Of a stretch of 42,802 bases of DNA, positions 8,386-16,967 are shown one piece after another (the first letter of the stretch is position 1; every line of letters begins with the position of its first letter). Origin of the DNA: Candidatus Competibacteraceae bacterium (GTDB taxonomy: Bacteria; Pseudomonadota; Gammaproteobacteria; Competibacterales; Competibacteraceae); contig JAGRHQ010000007.1 in assembly GCA_020444905.1 (NCBI GenBank), forward strand, positions 1 through 42,802, written 5' to 3'. Below the pieces are notes generated by a model that saw nothing but the letters and a program-made list of their open reading frames with translations, made no database searches and had not been told where the DNA came from. The position numbers and the translations under genes were made by a program.

Positions 8386-9264
8386 ATGCGAATCATTGTC
8401 ATTGGCGCACAAGGTCAGGTCGGCTGGGAATTGACCCGGCGCGCGCTTGCGTTAGGTCACAACGTGCTGGCCTGGGATCAGGCGGAACTGGACATTACCG
8501 ATGCCGCCGCCGTGGATCAGGCTCTGAACGCCAGCAATGCAGATACAGTCATCAATGCAGCGGCTTATACGGCGGTGGATAAAGCTGAACAGGAACCGGA
8601 ACAAGCATTCGCGGTTAACCGCGATGGCCCCGCCCATCTCGCTGCCGCCTGCACCCGCTTGAACCTTCCATTGCTGCATATTTCCACCGACTACGTGTAC
8701 GACGGCGCGAAAACAAGTCCCTACGTCGAGGATGATCCAACCGCACCAATGGGCGTTTATGGCGCAAGCAAGCTGGCTGGCGATGAAGCAGTGCGCCTGT
8801 TATGTCCACGTCATCTGATTCTGCGGGTCAGTTGGGTATTCGGCGTTCATGGCCACAACTTCGTTAAAACCATCCTGCGACTGGCGCGAGAGCGTGAGGC
8901 ATTGCGCGTGGTCGCTGATCAGCACGGCTGCCCGACGTTCGCCGGCGACATTGCCGACGCCTTGCTGGAACTGGCGGGACGCATCGCTGAAATCGACGCC
9001 AGAGCCGCTTGGGGTACTTATCATTACTGTGGACACCCCGCGACGACCTGGCATGGTTTCGCCAGCGCGATTGTCGAAATGGCCCGCGAACAAGAGCCGC
9101 TGCCAGTTAACACCGTGACGGCTATTACCACTGCTGATTACCCAACCCCCGCGGCCCGTCCGGCCAATTCGGTGCTGGATTGTTCGCGCCTGGCCAGAAA
9201 CTTTGGCATTCAGCCTCGTCCCTGGCAGGAAGGCTTGAAACAGGTTTTGTCGTCTAATTCCTAA
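8386..9264 (+). CDS. rfbD: dTDP-4-dehydrorhamnose reductase
   Basis: RfbD (RmlD) reduces dTDP-4-keto-L-rhamnose to dTDP-L-rhamnose, the last step of the pathway. The 292 residues start with the Rossmann motif IIVIGAQGQVGWEL and contain DITDAAAVDQAL, NAAAYTAVDKAE, ISTDYVYDG and the catalytic YGASKLAGD (Tyr and Lys of the SDR triad). The ATG at 8386 is preferred over an upstream in-frame ATG at 8353 that lies inside rfbC, because it begins right at the Rossmann strand. The dehydratase gene rfbB is absent from the cluster. gspE starts 17 bases after the stop. Confidence 0.96.
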   Translation: MRIIVIGAQGQVGWELTRRALALGHNVLAWDQAELDITDAAAVDQALNASNADTVINAAAYTAVDKAEQEPEQAFAVNRDGPAHLAAACTRLNLPLLHISTDYVYDGAKTSPYVEDDPTAPMGVYGASKLAGDEAVRLLCPRHLILRVSWVFGVHGHNFVKTILRLAREREALRVVADQHGCPTFAGDIADALLELAGRIAEIDARAAWGTYHYCGHPATTWHGFASAIVEMAREQEPLPVNTVTAITTADYPTPAARPANSVLDCSRLARNFGIQPRPWQEGLKQVLSSNS

Positions 9265-9280
9265 TTCCTGATTTCCACTC

Positions 9281-10990
9281 ATGTCCGTTGATCTTGGCGA
9301 ACTGCTGGTTAACCACCAGAAACTGGCTGATACCGACCTGCAACGCGCCCGGCGCGTACAGGAAGGGACCGGCGAGAACCTGGATACTCTTCTGCTCAAG
9401 CTGGGCCTGGTTTCCGAGCGTGATTTAGCCGAAGCGCTGGCGGCGCAACTCGGGTTGCCACTGGTGCGGCCTGCTGACTATCCCGACGCGCCCGTGATCA
9501 ATGGCGCGGTCTCGCCGCGTTTCCTCAAGGAGTCGCGCGCGATTCCCTTGGTCGATGAAGAACAGGGATTAGTCGTAGCGATGGCCAATCCCACGGATGA
9601 ATATGTGCTTTCGGCCTTGCGGCTGGCTACCGGCAAAACGATCTTGCCGCAAGTCGGCATTCCCTCGGAATTGGAAGTCGCTTTTGAACGGCTGTATGGC
9701 AGCGGACGTTCAGCGATGGGCCAAATCGTGGATTCCATCGGTCTGGCCGACGATCTTACTGACGAGGAACAGATTCAACACCTCAAGGACTTGGCCAGCG
9801 AAGCGCCAGTGATCCGCTTAGTGAATCTGATGATCGCCCGCGCGGTCGATTCAAGGGCTTCGGATATCCATATTGAACCCTTTGAGAACCGGCTCAAGGT
9901 GCGTTACCGGGTGGATGGCGTGTTGCGCGAGGTGGAATCGCCGCCGTCCCGGCTATCGGCTGCCGTCATCTCCCGCATCAAGATTATGGCCAAGTTGAAC
10001 ATCGCCGAACGGCGGCTGCCGCAGGATGGGCGAATTCAACTGCGGGCGCAGGGCAAGGAGATTGATCTGCGCGTCTCCACCGTGCCAACCTTGTGGGGGG
10101 AAAGCGTGGTGATGCGTATTCTCGACAAGGCTAGCATGGTGTTGAACTTCGAGGCGCTCGGTTTCAGCCCGCGCACCCTCAAACGCTTCCTGGACGTATT
10201 GATGATGCCGCATGGCATCATCGTGGTCACTGGCCCGACCGGCAGCGGTAAAACCACGACGCTGTACACGGCCTTGCTGACTTTGAATACCCCGGAGCGG
10301 AAAATTCTCACCGTCGAGGACCCGGTGGAATACCAACTGGAAGGCATCAACCAGATTCAGGTCAAGCCACAAATCAACCTAACCTTCGCCAACGCCCTGC
10401 GCTCCATCGTCCGCCAGGACCCCGATGTGATCATGATCGGCGAAATGCGCGACCTGGAAACAGCGGGCATTGCAGTGCAGTCGGCGCTGACGGGTCATTT
10501 GGTGCTGTCGACCCTGCATACCAACGATGCCGCTGGCGGCGTGACCCGGCTGCTAGACATGGGCGTGGACGATTATTTGCTGACTTCGACGATCAACGGC
10601 ATTCTGGCTCAGCGCTTGGTGCGATTGCTTTGCCTGCATTGCCGCGAACCTTATCCGGCTTTACCGGAACTGGTCGAGGAAATGCGGTTGCAGCGGTTTG
10701 TTGAGACGGAAGATAAGGGAAGCGGAATCACGTTGTACAAAGCAGTCGGTTGCGAGCAGTGCGGCGGAACCGGTTATCGGGGCCGGGCGGCGATCATGGA
10801 ATTTCTGATCATGAGCGATCCCCTGCGGCGGCTGGTGCTGAAACATGCGGATGCGACGGTGCTGCAAGCCGAGGCTCAAAAAGAGGGTATGGACACCCTG
10901 TACGAGGATGGGTTGCGCAAGGTGGTTGCGGGTCACACAACCATTGAGGAAGTGCTGCGGGTCACGACGCAACAGGAACAGGAGGGCTGA
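9281..10990 (+). CDS. gspE: Type II secretion ATPase GspE
   Basis: GspE is the cytoplasmic hexameric ATPase that drives pseudopilus assembly in the type II secretion system. The 569 residues comprise an N-terminal T2SSE_N domain and the motor domain. Visible motifs are the Walker A (VTGPTGSGKTTTLYT, about residues 315-329), the Asp box (VEDPVEYQLEGINQIQV), the Walker B (PDVIMIGEMRDLETA) and the His box (GHLVLSTLHTNDA). A tetracysteine zinc site follows (CLHC about 450 and CEQCGG about 490), typical of GspE and PilB. It opens the secretion operon directly after rfbD, and gspF follows 1 base after its stop. Confidence 0.96.
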   Translation: MSVDLGELLVNHQKLADTDLQRARRVQEGTGENLDTLLLKLGLVSERDLAEALAAQLGLPLVRPADYPDAPVINGAVSPRFLKESRAIPLVDEEQGLVVAMANPTDEYVLSALRLATGKTILPQVGIPSELEVAFERLYGSGRSAMGQIVDSIGLADDLTDEEQIQHLKDLASEAPVIRLVNLMIARAVDSRASDIHIEPFENRLKVRYRVDGVLREVESPPSRLSAAVISRIKIMAKLNIAERRLPQDGRIQLRAQGKEIDLRVSTVPTLWGESVVMRILDKASMVLNFEALGFSPRTLKRFLDVLMMPHGIIVVTGPTGSGKTTTLYTALLTLNTPERKILTVEDPVEYQLEGINQIQVKPQINLTFANALRSIVRQDPDVIMIGEMRDLETAGIAVQSALTGHLVLSTLHTNDAAGGVTRLLDMGVDDYLLTSTINGILAQRLVRLLCLHCREPYPALPELVEEMRLQRFVETEDKGSGITLYKAVGCEQCGGTGYRGRAAIMEFLIMSDPLRRLVLKHADATVLQAEAQKEGMDTLYEDGLRKVVAGHTTIEEVLRVTTQQEQEG

Positions 10991-10991
10991 T

Positions 10992-12212
10992 ATGCCCCGC
11001 TATCGCTATGAAGCGGTGGACAATACCGGCGAGGTGTTGCGCGACGAGATCGAAGCGCCCACTCCGGAAGCGGCGGTTGAGCGGCTGCGCGATCAGGGAT
11101 TGTTGCCGTTATCGGTCAATGAGGCCAAGGGCGGCTTCCTGCGTGGTGGTCTCGGTCAGCCGTTGTTCAGCAAACGCCGGGCACTCTCCCGCAAATCGAT
11201 CATGCTGCTGACTCAACAATTGGCCAGCTTGCTTCATGCCGGTATGCCGCTGGATCGGGCGTTCACCATTCTGATTGGCGTGACCGATGACGAACAGGCG
11301 CGAACCCTGTTGGAGCGAGTGCAAGAAAAGGTGCGCGGTGGCTCCTCGCTGGCCGATGCCTTGGAGGCGCAGGGCGCGTTCTCGCGCTTCTACTTGAACA
11401 TGATCCGCGCTGGCGAAGCAGGCGGCGCGCTGGAAGTTGTGTTGAAACGACTGACCGAATTCCTGGAGCGGTCGCAGGCGCTGCGGGAAACCGTGACATC
11501 GGCGTTGATCTACCCAATGATTTTGCTGACGGTTTCGGCGTTATCGGTGATCATTCTACTGACCTTCGTGGTGCCGCAGTTCCAGCGACTGTTCGCTGAC
11601 GCTGGCAAGGCGCTGCCGTTGGCGACGCAAATCGTGATCGCAGTTGGCGATGGCTTCCGTCATTACTGGTGGGCCGGGGCGCTGTTCATCATGCTGGCCG
11701 TGGCAGCGGTGCGCCGGCAATTGAACCAACCCGAGAGCCGCGCCCGCTGGGATCGCTGGCTATTGCGCCTGCCACTAGTGGGCGATCTGATCGGCAAGGT
11801 AGAAACCGCTCGACTGTCGCGGACCTTGGGAACCCTCCTCGGCAATGGGGTGTCGCTATTGAACGCGCTGACCATCGTCCGGGAAACGCTCAGCAATCAA
11901 GTGATGGCGACCGCGCTTGGCGAAGTCGCCGAACATGTCAAGACCGGGAGGGGACTGGCCGAACCGTTGCAGGATGCCGAGAGTTTTCCCAAACTGGCGG
12001 TACAGATGATTCGGGTCGGCGAGGAAACCGGCCAATTACAGGAAATGCTGATCCAGATCGCCGATGCCTACGATGGAGAGGTGCAAACGGCGGTCAAGCG
12101 GTTGCTGACCCTGTTGGAGCCGGCCATGATTTTAGGACTGGGCGTAATCATCGCTGGGATTATCATGTCGATTCTGGTCGCAATTCTCAGTTTGAACGAA
12201 TTGGCTTTTTGA
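10992..12212 (+). CDS. gspF: Type II secretion inner-membrane platform protein GspF
   Basis: GspF is the polytopic inner-membrane protein on which the pseudopilus is built and with which GspE interacts. From the ATG at 10992 there are 406 residues with two homologous T2SSF domains. Each has the L..GMPLDRAF / L.NGVSLLNAL pattern and a glutamate-rich G-E-GG/TG motif (IRAGEAGGALEVVL and IRVGEETGQLQEML). Three hydrophobic segments are visible near 170-192, 222-242 and 375-400. The longer in-frame extension from 10845 lies inside gspE and is rejected, since MPRYRYEAVDNTGEVL is the standard family N-terminus. Spacing to gspG is 9 bases. Confidence 0.95.
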   Translation: MPRYRYEAVDNTGEVLRDEIEAPTPEAAVERLRDQGLLPLSVNEAKGGFLRGGLGQPLFSKRRALSRKSIMLLTQQLASLLHAGMPLDRAFTILIGVTDDEQARTLLERVQEKVRGGSSLADALEAQGAFSRFYLNMIRAGEAGGALEVVLKRLTEFLERSQALRETVTSALIYPMILLTVSALSVIILLTFVVPQFQRLFADAGKALPLATQIVIAVGDGFRHYWWAGALFIMLAVAAVRRQLNQPESRARWDRWLLRLPLVGDLIGKVETARLSRTLGTLLGNGVSLLNALTIVRETLSNQVMATALGEVAEHVKTGRGLAEPLQDAESFPKLAVQMIRVGEETGQLQEMLIQIADAYDGEVQTAVKRLLTLLEPAMILGLGVIIAGIIMSILVAILSLNELAF

Positions 12213-12221
12213 AGGTATCTG

Positions 12222-12656
12222 ATGAAAAAAGAGAGTTTTAGCCGCTCGTGCGGTTTCACCCTGATTGAGTTGCTGGTCGTGTTGGTGATTCTGGGGCTAC
12301 TGGCCGGGTTGGTGGGGCCACAGGTGATGAAATATCTGGGTGGCGCCAATACCAAGACCGCCAAATTACAAATTGAAGATTTCAGCACGGCGCTGGACGC
12401 TTTTCGACTGGACATGGGGCGCTATCCCACGACGAACGAGGGCTTACAGGCGCTGGTTGTCCAACCACAGAGCACGAACCGCTGGAACGGTCCCTACCTG
12501 CGCAAAAGCATTGTCCCCAAGGATCCCTGGGGCAATGATTATCAGTATCGCGCGCCCGGCCAGCAGAGTGGCGGCGGTTTCGATCTTTACTCGCTGGGCG
12601 CTGACAATGCCGAAGGTGGCGATGGCGAGAACCAGGATGTCGTGAGCTGGATGTGA
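12222..12656 (+). CDS. gspG: Major pseudopilin GspG
   Basis: GspG is the main subunit of the type II secretion pseudopilus. The 144-residue product has an 11-residue leader ending in Gly, then the prepilin peptidase site and helix G|FTLIELLVVLVILGLLAG with Glu at +5. The globular part carries the T2SG signature (DMGRYPTTNEGLQAL, RWNGPYLRK, PKDPWGNDYQY) and the C-terminal loop (YSLGADNAEGGDGENQD), which is the calcium-binding region of the family. The prepilin peptidase is not encoded in this cluster and is presumably supplied from a pilus locus elsewhere. Confidence 0.97.
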   Translation: MKKESFSRSCGFTLIELLVVLVILGLLAGLVGPQVMKYLGGANTKTAKLQIEDFSTALDAFRLDMGRYPTTNEGLQALVVQPQSTNRWNGPYLRKSIVPKDPWGNDYQYRAPGQQSGGGFDLYSLGADNAEGGDGENQDVVSWM

Positions 12657-13156
12657 ATGAAGGAACGGCTCAACACCTCCCCCCTTTGCCAAAGGGGGGG
12701 CTGAATGATGACCAGGGTTTTACTTTACTGGAAGTGCTAGTGGCGCTGGTGATTGGCGTATTGCTGGTGGCGCTGACGCCGCCCTTGCTGTCGGGAATGA
12801 GCGGCTCGACGGAACTGCGCAGCGCAGCGCGGCAATTGGCGGCTGGCTTGCGCAACGCTCGCAACGCCGCCATCACTCGTCAGCGTGAGGCTGTGTTAAC
12901 GCTGAACCTGGCGGAACATCGTTTTGCGGTCAGTGGCGATACCCGTGAGATCGCTTTGCCGAACAGCGTTGCCCTGCATCTTTATACTGCGCAATCCGAA
13001 TTGCTTGATGGTGAGAGGGGTAACATCCGTTTTTTCTCAGATGGTAGTTCTACGGGCGGCGCTATCACGGTTAGCAGCACTAAATTGGCCTATCGAATCA
13101 ACGTAGACTGGCTGACCGGCGCGATTGCCATTGCTGAACAGGATGTGCAACCGTGA
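12653..13156 (+). CDS. gspH: Minor pseudopilin GspH
   Basis: GspH is a minor pseudopilin of the type II system. The 167-residue frame starts with a GTG at 12653 overlapping the gspG stop. The prepilin site is DDQG|FTLLEVLVALVIGVLL with Glu at +5, followed by a GspH-type domain (LRSAARQLAAGLRNARNAA). The leader is 22 residues, long for this family, and its middle (LPPLPKGGLN) is encoded by a copy of the G-rich palindromic repeat at 12676-12700. A TTG inside the repeat is an alternative start. The frame overlaps gspI. Confidence 0.9.
   Translation: MNEGTAQHLPPLPKGGLNDDQGFTLLEVLVALVIGVLLVALTPPLLSGMSGSTELRSAARQLAAGLRNARNAAITRQREAVLTLNLAEHRFAVSGDTREIALPNSVALHLYTAQSELLDGERGNIRFFSDGSSTGGAITVSSTKLAYRINVDWLTGAIAIAEQDVQP
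12676..12700. repeat. G-rich palindromic repeat encoding the GspH leader
   Basis: CCCCCCTTT (12679-12687) and AAAGGGGGG (12691-12699) form a perfect 9-bp stem around GCC. The same core occurs twice each before gspK and gspD. Here it lies wholly inside the reading frame. Confidence 0.85.
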
Positions 13157-13563
13157 TGGCCCCTGATCGTCAGCACGGCTTTTCTCTGCTGGAAGTGTTG
13201 GTGGCCTTCGCCATTCTCAGCATTTCCCTGGGCGTATTGCTGCAAGTTTTCGCAACGGGCTTACGCAACGCTGGCATCGCTGATGACTATACCCGGGCGG
13301 TTTTGTACGCTGAGTCGATCCTGGCGGCTATCGGTCGGGAAGTTCCGTTGGCTGAAGGCGAGCATAGCGGCCCGGTCAATGAGCAGTTTTCCTGGCGCAG
13401 TGTGGTAAGCGCCTATACCGAAGGAATGCCGGAATCGGAACAACCTCGATTTCGGGCTTACCGAATCAGTGTCGAGGTGTACTGGCCGGGGTTGGTCCAG
13501 GACCGTTCGGTCGTATTGGAGACTTTGCGACTGGCGCCGATTGAACCGCCGGGCCGAGGTTGA
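13156..13563 (+). CDS. gspI: Minor pseudopilin GspI
   Basis: GspI is a minor pseudopilin that with GspJ and GspK forms the tip of the secretion pseudopilus. The product has an 8-residue leader and the site QHG|FSLLEVLVAFAILS with Glu at +5, then the typical FATGLRNAGIADDYTRAVLYAES stretch (in two parts here: FATGLRNAG and AVLYAES). The ATG at 13156 touches the gspH stop (TGATG); a GTG three bases earlier is equally possible. The C-terminus reads YWPGLVQDRSVVLETLRL, as usual for the family. The stop overlaps the start region of gspJ. Confidence 0.93.
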   Translation: MAPDRQHGFSLLEVLVAFAILSISLGVLLQVFATGLRNAGIADDYTRAVLYAESILAAIGREVPLAEGEHSGPVNEQFSWRSVVSAYTEGMPESEQPRFRAYRISVEVYWPGLVQDRSVVLETLRLAPIEPPGRG

Positions 13564-13568
13564 AGATA

Positions 13569-14183
13569 ATGCCACTCGCCACGCGCCAAACGGGCTTCAC
13601 GCTGCTGGAACTGGTCGTCGCCATCACCTTGATGGGATTGGTGCTGGTGGTGCTCTACAGCGGCTTGCGGCTGGGGCTGAATGGTTGGGAGAGTGGCGAG
13701 CGACGCGCCGAAGCCACCAATCGATTACGATTGACCCAGGAATTTCTGCGTCGACAACTCATGCAGTCGATCACGGTTCGTCGAATCACCGAGGAGCGGA
13801 CAAGCGTTGTGGTGTTCACCGGGCAGCCGGACAAAATCGAGTTTGTGGCGCCCATGCTGACTCAACTGGGTCAGGGCGGTTTGTACCGGGTGCGGGTTGA
13901 AGCCAGCGACCACCGGTTGTGGATTCGCTGGCGCCCCTATCTGCCGGACGATTCCGGCGCTGACAGGGGTTCTGATATGGATAAGGAAACCGTGCTCCTG
14001 GAAGGAGTGACGGGTATTGAATGGGCTTATTTCGGCGCTGAACGGAATTATGATCCAGAACCGCCGCGCTGGCGTTCTGAATGGACGAGTTCCGAGCAAC
14101 GCCCCCAATTGGTGCGCCTGAATCTGAGCCTGACGGGCGAGTCCTGGCCAGACCTGGTCGTCGCTCTGACGGAGGCGCTTTAG
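13569..14183 (+). CDS. gspJ: Minor pseudopilin GspJ
   Basis: GspJ is a minor pseudopilin of the tip complex. From the ATG at 13569 there are 204 residues with the prepilin site RQTG|FTLLELVVAITLMG and Glu at +5. The GspJ domain follows (LTQEFLRRQLMQSI, VFTGQPDKIEFVAPM, GLYRVRVEAS), then LLEGVTGIEWAYFG and a C-terminal strand. A TTG at 13560, overlapping the gspI stop, is an alternative start. gspK follows immediately, though its true start lies about 160 bases downstream behind repeat DNA. Confidence 0.92.
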   Translation: MPLATRQTGFTLLELVVAITLMGLVLVVLYSGLRLGLNGWESGERRAEATNRLRLTQEFLRRQLMQSITVRRITEERTSVVVFTGQPDKIEFVAPMLTQLGQGGLYRVRVEASDHRLWIRWRPYLPDDSGADRGSDMDKETVLLEGVTGIEWAYFGAERNYDPEPPRWRSEWTSSEQRPQLVRLNLSLTGESWPDLVVALTEAL

Positions 14184-14205
14184 CATGATGGATTGCACTG
14201 CAAGC

Positions 14206-14349
14206 ATTCATTTCCCCCCTTTGAAAAATCTCCCCCGTTACCATCATCATCTCCCCCCTTTGAAAAAGGGGGGTCGGGGGGAATTGCGCATCGGCGACTC
14301 GTACAAAATCCCCCCTAGCCCCCCTTTGTTAAAGGGAGGGACTGAACGG
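14206..14349. repeat. Composite G-rich repeat block between gspJ and gspK
   Basis: A partial copy (CCCCCCTTTGAAAAATCTCC near 14214) is followed by CTCCCCCCTTTGAAAAAGGG at 14251. Next come GGGGGGTCGGGGGGAATT and, after a spacer, AATCCCCCCTAGCCCCCC at about 14308-14325. The final unit is TTTGTTAAAGGGAGGGACTG at about 14324-14343. The inner halves are inverted relative to each other, so the block can fold into one long hairpin or two short ones. A block of the same construction lies before gspD. Confidence 0.88.
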
Positions 14350-15219
14350 ATGCGCGGCATGGTATTGGTGATCGTCCTATGGATTGTGACCCTGCTGGCG
14401 GTGATGGCGGGCAGCTTTGCCTATTCAATGCGAGTTGAAACCCGCTTGGCGACCACCATGGTCGAGCGCGCTCAGGCTCGGGCGCTCGCTGAAGCGGCGG
14501 CAGCCTATGCGCTGGCTTGGCAACTGGATTTCGCAGCGCAGAAACAATGGCCGGCTAACGGGGATGTTCATGAGTGGGCGTTCGGCGGCAGCCGAGTGCG
14601 AGTCAGCATTGAAGATGCGGCTGGCCGAGTCAGTCTGAATAATGCTAATACCTTGTTACTGAAGGAAACGTTGTTGGGAATCGGCGTAAACGAGGCGGAT
14701 GCGGATCATCAGGTTGCCGCTATTGAAGATTGGCGCGATCCCGATGATCAGACGCGACCGGATGGCGCGGAAAGCGCTGAATATCGCGCCGCCGGGCGAT
14801 CTGGCCCCAAAAATGGCCCGTTCGACAGTCTCGAAGAATTACAACAGGTGCTGGGCATTGACCTGGAAACGGCCCGGCGCTTTGCCAGTGTGGCGACGGT
14901 CGATACCCGGATTTCCGGTATTAACCCAACGCTGGCGTCCATCGATGTGTTGCGCGCTACGACCGGACTCGACGAGAAAACACTTGCTGATTATGTCAAC
15001 GCGCGCGCTCAGGCCGCTCGCGAGGACTCCCCGCAGCCACCGCTGCCCGCAATGGATGGCCGCTCGTTCTTTTCCGGTAGCCGTTCGGGCGTTTATCATA
15101 TCGTCGCCATGGTCGAGACCGAAACCGGAACAACGGTGCGTGTGGAAGCGGTCGCCTCAACCCAAAATCCACCGCCGGGACAGATGGTGCGATGGCTGTC
15201 CTGGCGACTGGCGCCCTGA
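14350..15219 (+). CDS. gspK: Minor pseudopilin GspK
   Basis: GspK is the largest minor pseudopilin and caps the pseudopilus. From the ATG at 14350 there are 289 residues: MRG followed by the hydrophobic helix MVLVIVLWIVTLLAVMAGSF, which lacks Glu at +5 as GspK proteins do. The GspK domain follows (VSIEDAAGRVSLNNAN, AIEDWRDPDDQTRPDGAE, PFDSLEELQQVLGI). The in-frame extension up to 14185 is translated repeat DNA and rejected. The ribosome-binding site GGGAGGG (14334-14340) belongs to the repeat itself. A TTG at 14326 would give a basic 11-residue leader, also repeat-encoded, and is the main alternative. Confidence 0.92.
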   Translation: MRGMVLVIVLWIVTLLAVMAGSFAYSMRVETRLATTMVERAQARALAEAAAAYALAWQLDFAAQKQWPANGDVHEWAFGGSRVRVSIEDAAGRVSLNNANTLLLKETLLGIGVNEADADHQVAAIEDWRDPDDQTRPDGAESAEYRAAGRSGPKNGPFDSLEELQQVLGIDLETARRFASVATVDTRISGINPTLASIDVLRATTGLDEKTLADYVNARAQAAREDSPQPPLPAMDGRSFFSGSRSGVYHIVAMVETETGTTVRVEAVASTQNPPPGQMVRWLSWRLAP

Positions 15220-15291
15220 TCAGGCAAATATGCTATGGCAACATCGAAACTTCCTGCTATTAACGGCCTTATCGCCATTTGATTGTGATCC

Positions 15292-16371
15292 GTGACTGCA
15301 CTTTACCCGCAAATTCTGAAAAGTAACGTCCAATGGAATCCGCTGACCCTCTGGCGTTGGTGGCGCGAGGGCTTATTGGGTTGGCTGCCATTGACAATTC
15401 GCAAGAAACTTGCGGGTTCACAGCGACGGCTGGTTATCGAACCCGACGCCAATGGACTGGCGTTATTTCGGCAGGAAGAGGACGAACGGGAGGAATTAAC
15501 CCGGCAATCCTGGGAATCCTTGAGCCGGGAAACCCTGCGCAAGCTGATGCGAGCCGAACGGCCCACCGCCATCGTTTTGCGGATGCCAGCAAATCGGGCG
15601 CTAACCCGAATGGTGACGTTGCCCATCGCCGCTGCCGGCAACCTGCGTCAAGTACTGGGTTACGACATGGACCGGTTAACGCCGTTCAGCGCCCAGCAAT
15701 TGTATTACGATGCTTTAATCCTGGAGCGTCAACCGGAGCAACGGCGAATTCGGGTCGAACTGTCCGCATTGCCGCGCGCGGAGGTGGATGCAGCCCTGGA
15801 AGCATTGGCCGGACTCGGAATAACGCCGGATATCGTCGATGTGAGCGGCGGTCGGAAGGGCGTTAACCTGCTGCCCGTTGAAAAACGACCGCGACGCGGC
15901 GTTTGGCCCCGGCGTTTGCGAAATAGCCTGGTGGCCGTCAGTCTGAGCCTGATGCTGGCTGCGGCCTTGTTGCCGCTGTGGCAACAACGGGCGCTGGTGA
16001 TCCGCTTGCAAAAGCAGGTCGATATTTTGCAGCGGGATTCCAGCCAAGTGCTGGATTTGCGCGAACAACTGGAAAAAGCGGTTGAGTCATCGCGGTTTTT
16101 ATTGCAAAAGAAACAGAGTAGACCGCCAGTCATCGATTTGCTGCGTGAGTTGACGGTTCTTTTACCGGATAATACCTGGCTGGAGCGCTTACAAATTAAT
16201 GGCGATGCGTTGCAATTGATCGGTCAGTCATCGAGCGCGTCGGCGCTGGTCGGGTTAATCGATGAATCCAAACTACTGGGGGGCGTTGCCTTTACTTCCC
16301 CGGTCACCAATGATCGTCGGACGGGCAAGGAGCGTTTCGTGCTGAGCGCGCAAGTGGTGTTGGAGCCTTAA
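15292..16371 (+). CDS. gspL: Type II secretion assembly protein GspL
   Basis: GspL recruits GspE to the inner membrane and joins with GspM. The 359-residue product has a cytoplasmic actin-like part (RPTAIVLRMPANRALTRMVT, LRQVLGYDMDRLTPFSAQQL), one membrane helix (about residues 207-226, LVAVSLSLMLAAALLPLW) and a periplasmic PilN-like ferredoxin fold (LLRELTVLLPDNTWLERLQI). This split, with a shortened cytoplasmic region, is the XpsL type. The start is a GTG at 15292, 72 bases after gspK, and the stop codon overlaps the gspM start. Confidence 0.9.
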   Translation: MTALYPQILKSNVQWNPLTLWRWWREGLLGWLPLTIRKKLAGSQRRLVIEPDANGLALFRQEEDEREELTRQSWESLSRETLRKLMRAERPTAIVLRMPANRALTRMVTLPIAAAGNLRQVLGYDMDRLTPFSAQQLYYDALILERQPEQRRIRVELSALPRAEVDAALEALAGLGITPDIVDVSGGRKGVNLLPVEKRPRRGVWPRRLRNSLVAVSLSLMLAAALLPLWQQRALVIRLQKQVDILQRDSSQVLDLREQLEKAVESSRFLLQKKQSRPPVIDLLRELTVLLPDNTWLERLQINGDALQLIGQSSSASALVGLIDESKLLGGVAFTSPVTNDRRTGKERFVLSAQVVLEP

Positions 16372-16967
16372 TGAATCCCGTATCTTCTCCATCACTCGGC
16401 CATCGTGGGTTCGCCCTGCTTTTATTGGCGCTGGCGATGGGCCTGTTCTATGTGGGCGTGGATCAATTCTGGATGGGCCGATATCGCTATTATCAGGACA
16501 ACGCTGAACGATTAATGGGCCGCTTGCAGAACCTGGAACGGTTGGCTGCGGCCCGCCCGGAACTGGAAAAAGCGATTCAGGCTATTCGTAATGATCAACG
16601 CACTGCTGCTTATTTTCTCCCGCAAGCGGCGCCCGCGCTGGCCGCGGCGGATTTGCAACAGCGCGTCAAAAGTCTGGTGGAAAACGCGCAAGGCAGTTTG
16701 CTAAGCGTTCAAGCATTACCGGTCATCGAGGAAGGCGGCATGGTGCGCGTAGCGGTCAGCGCTACGGTGCAGGGCGATGTGGAAGCGCTGCAAAAAGTGC
16801 TTCATAGTTTGGAGTCGCAAGTGCCGCTGCTGTTTGTCGATAACCTCCAGGTCACGGCGCGTCAATTTCGACCCCGGTTGCCCGATGGCAAAATCGCGCC
16901 TTACACGCGCGTACAACTGAACAGTCAGATGGAAGTATCCGGTTACCTGCGCAAGGAGCGTGGTTAG
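16371..16967 (+). CDS. gspM: Type II secretion protein GspM
   Basis: GspM is a bitopic inner-membrane protein that stabilises GspL. The 198-residue product has one membrane helix near the N-terminus (about residues 14-32, ALLLLALAMGLFYVGVDQFW), a periplasmic coiled stretch (YYQDNAERLMGRLQNLERLA) and a C-terminal ferredoxin-like domain (VAVSATVQGDVEALQKVLHS, PLLFVDNLQVTAR). This is the GspM/XpsM (GspMb) pattern. It lies between gspL and gspN with 1-base overlap and no gap, as in xps operons. Confidence 0.88.
   Translation: MNPVSSPSLGHRGFALLLLALAMGLFYVGVDQFWMGRYRYYQDNAERLMGRLQNLERLAAARPELEKAIQAIRNDQRTAAYFLPQAAPALAAADLQQRVKSLVENAQGSLLSVQALPVIEEGGMVRVAVSATVQGDVEALQKVLHSLESQVPLLFVDNLQVTARQFRPRLPDGKIAPYTRVQLNSQMEVSGYLRKERG

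Noticed and set aside
14185-14349. Upstream extension of the gspK frame
   Set aside because: These 55 codons are almost wholly G-rich repeat DNA and would put a long polar stretch before the prepilin helix.
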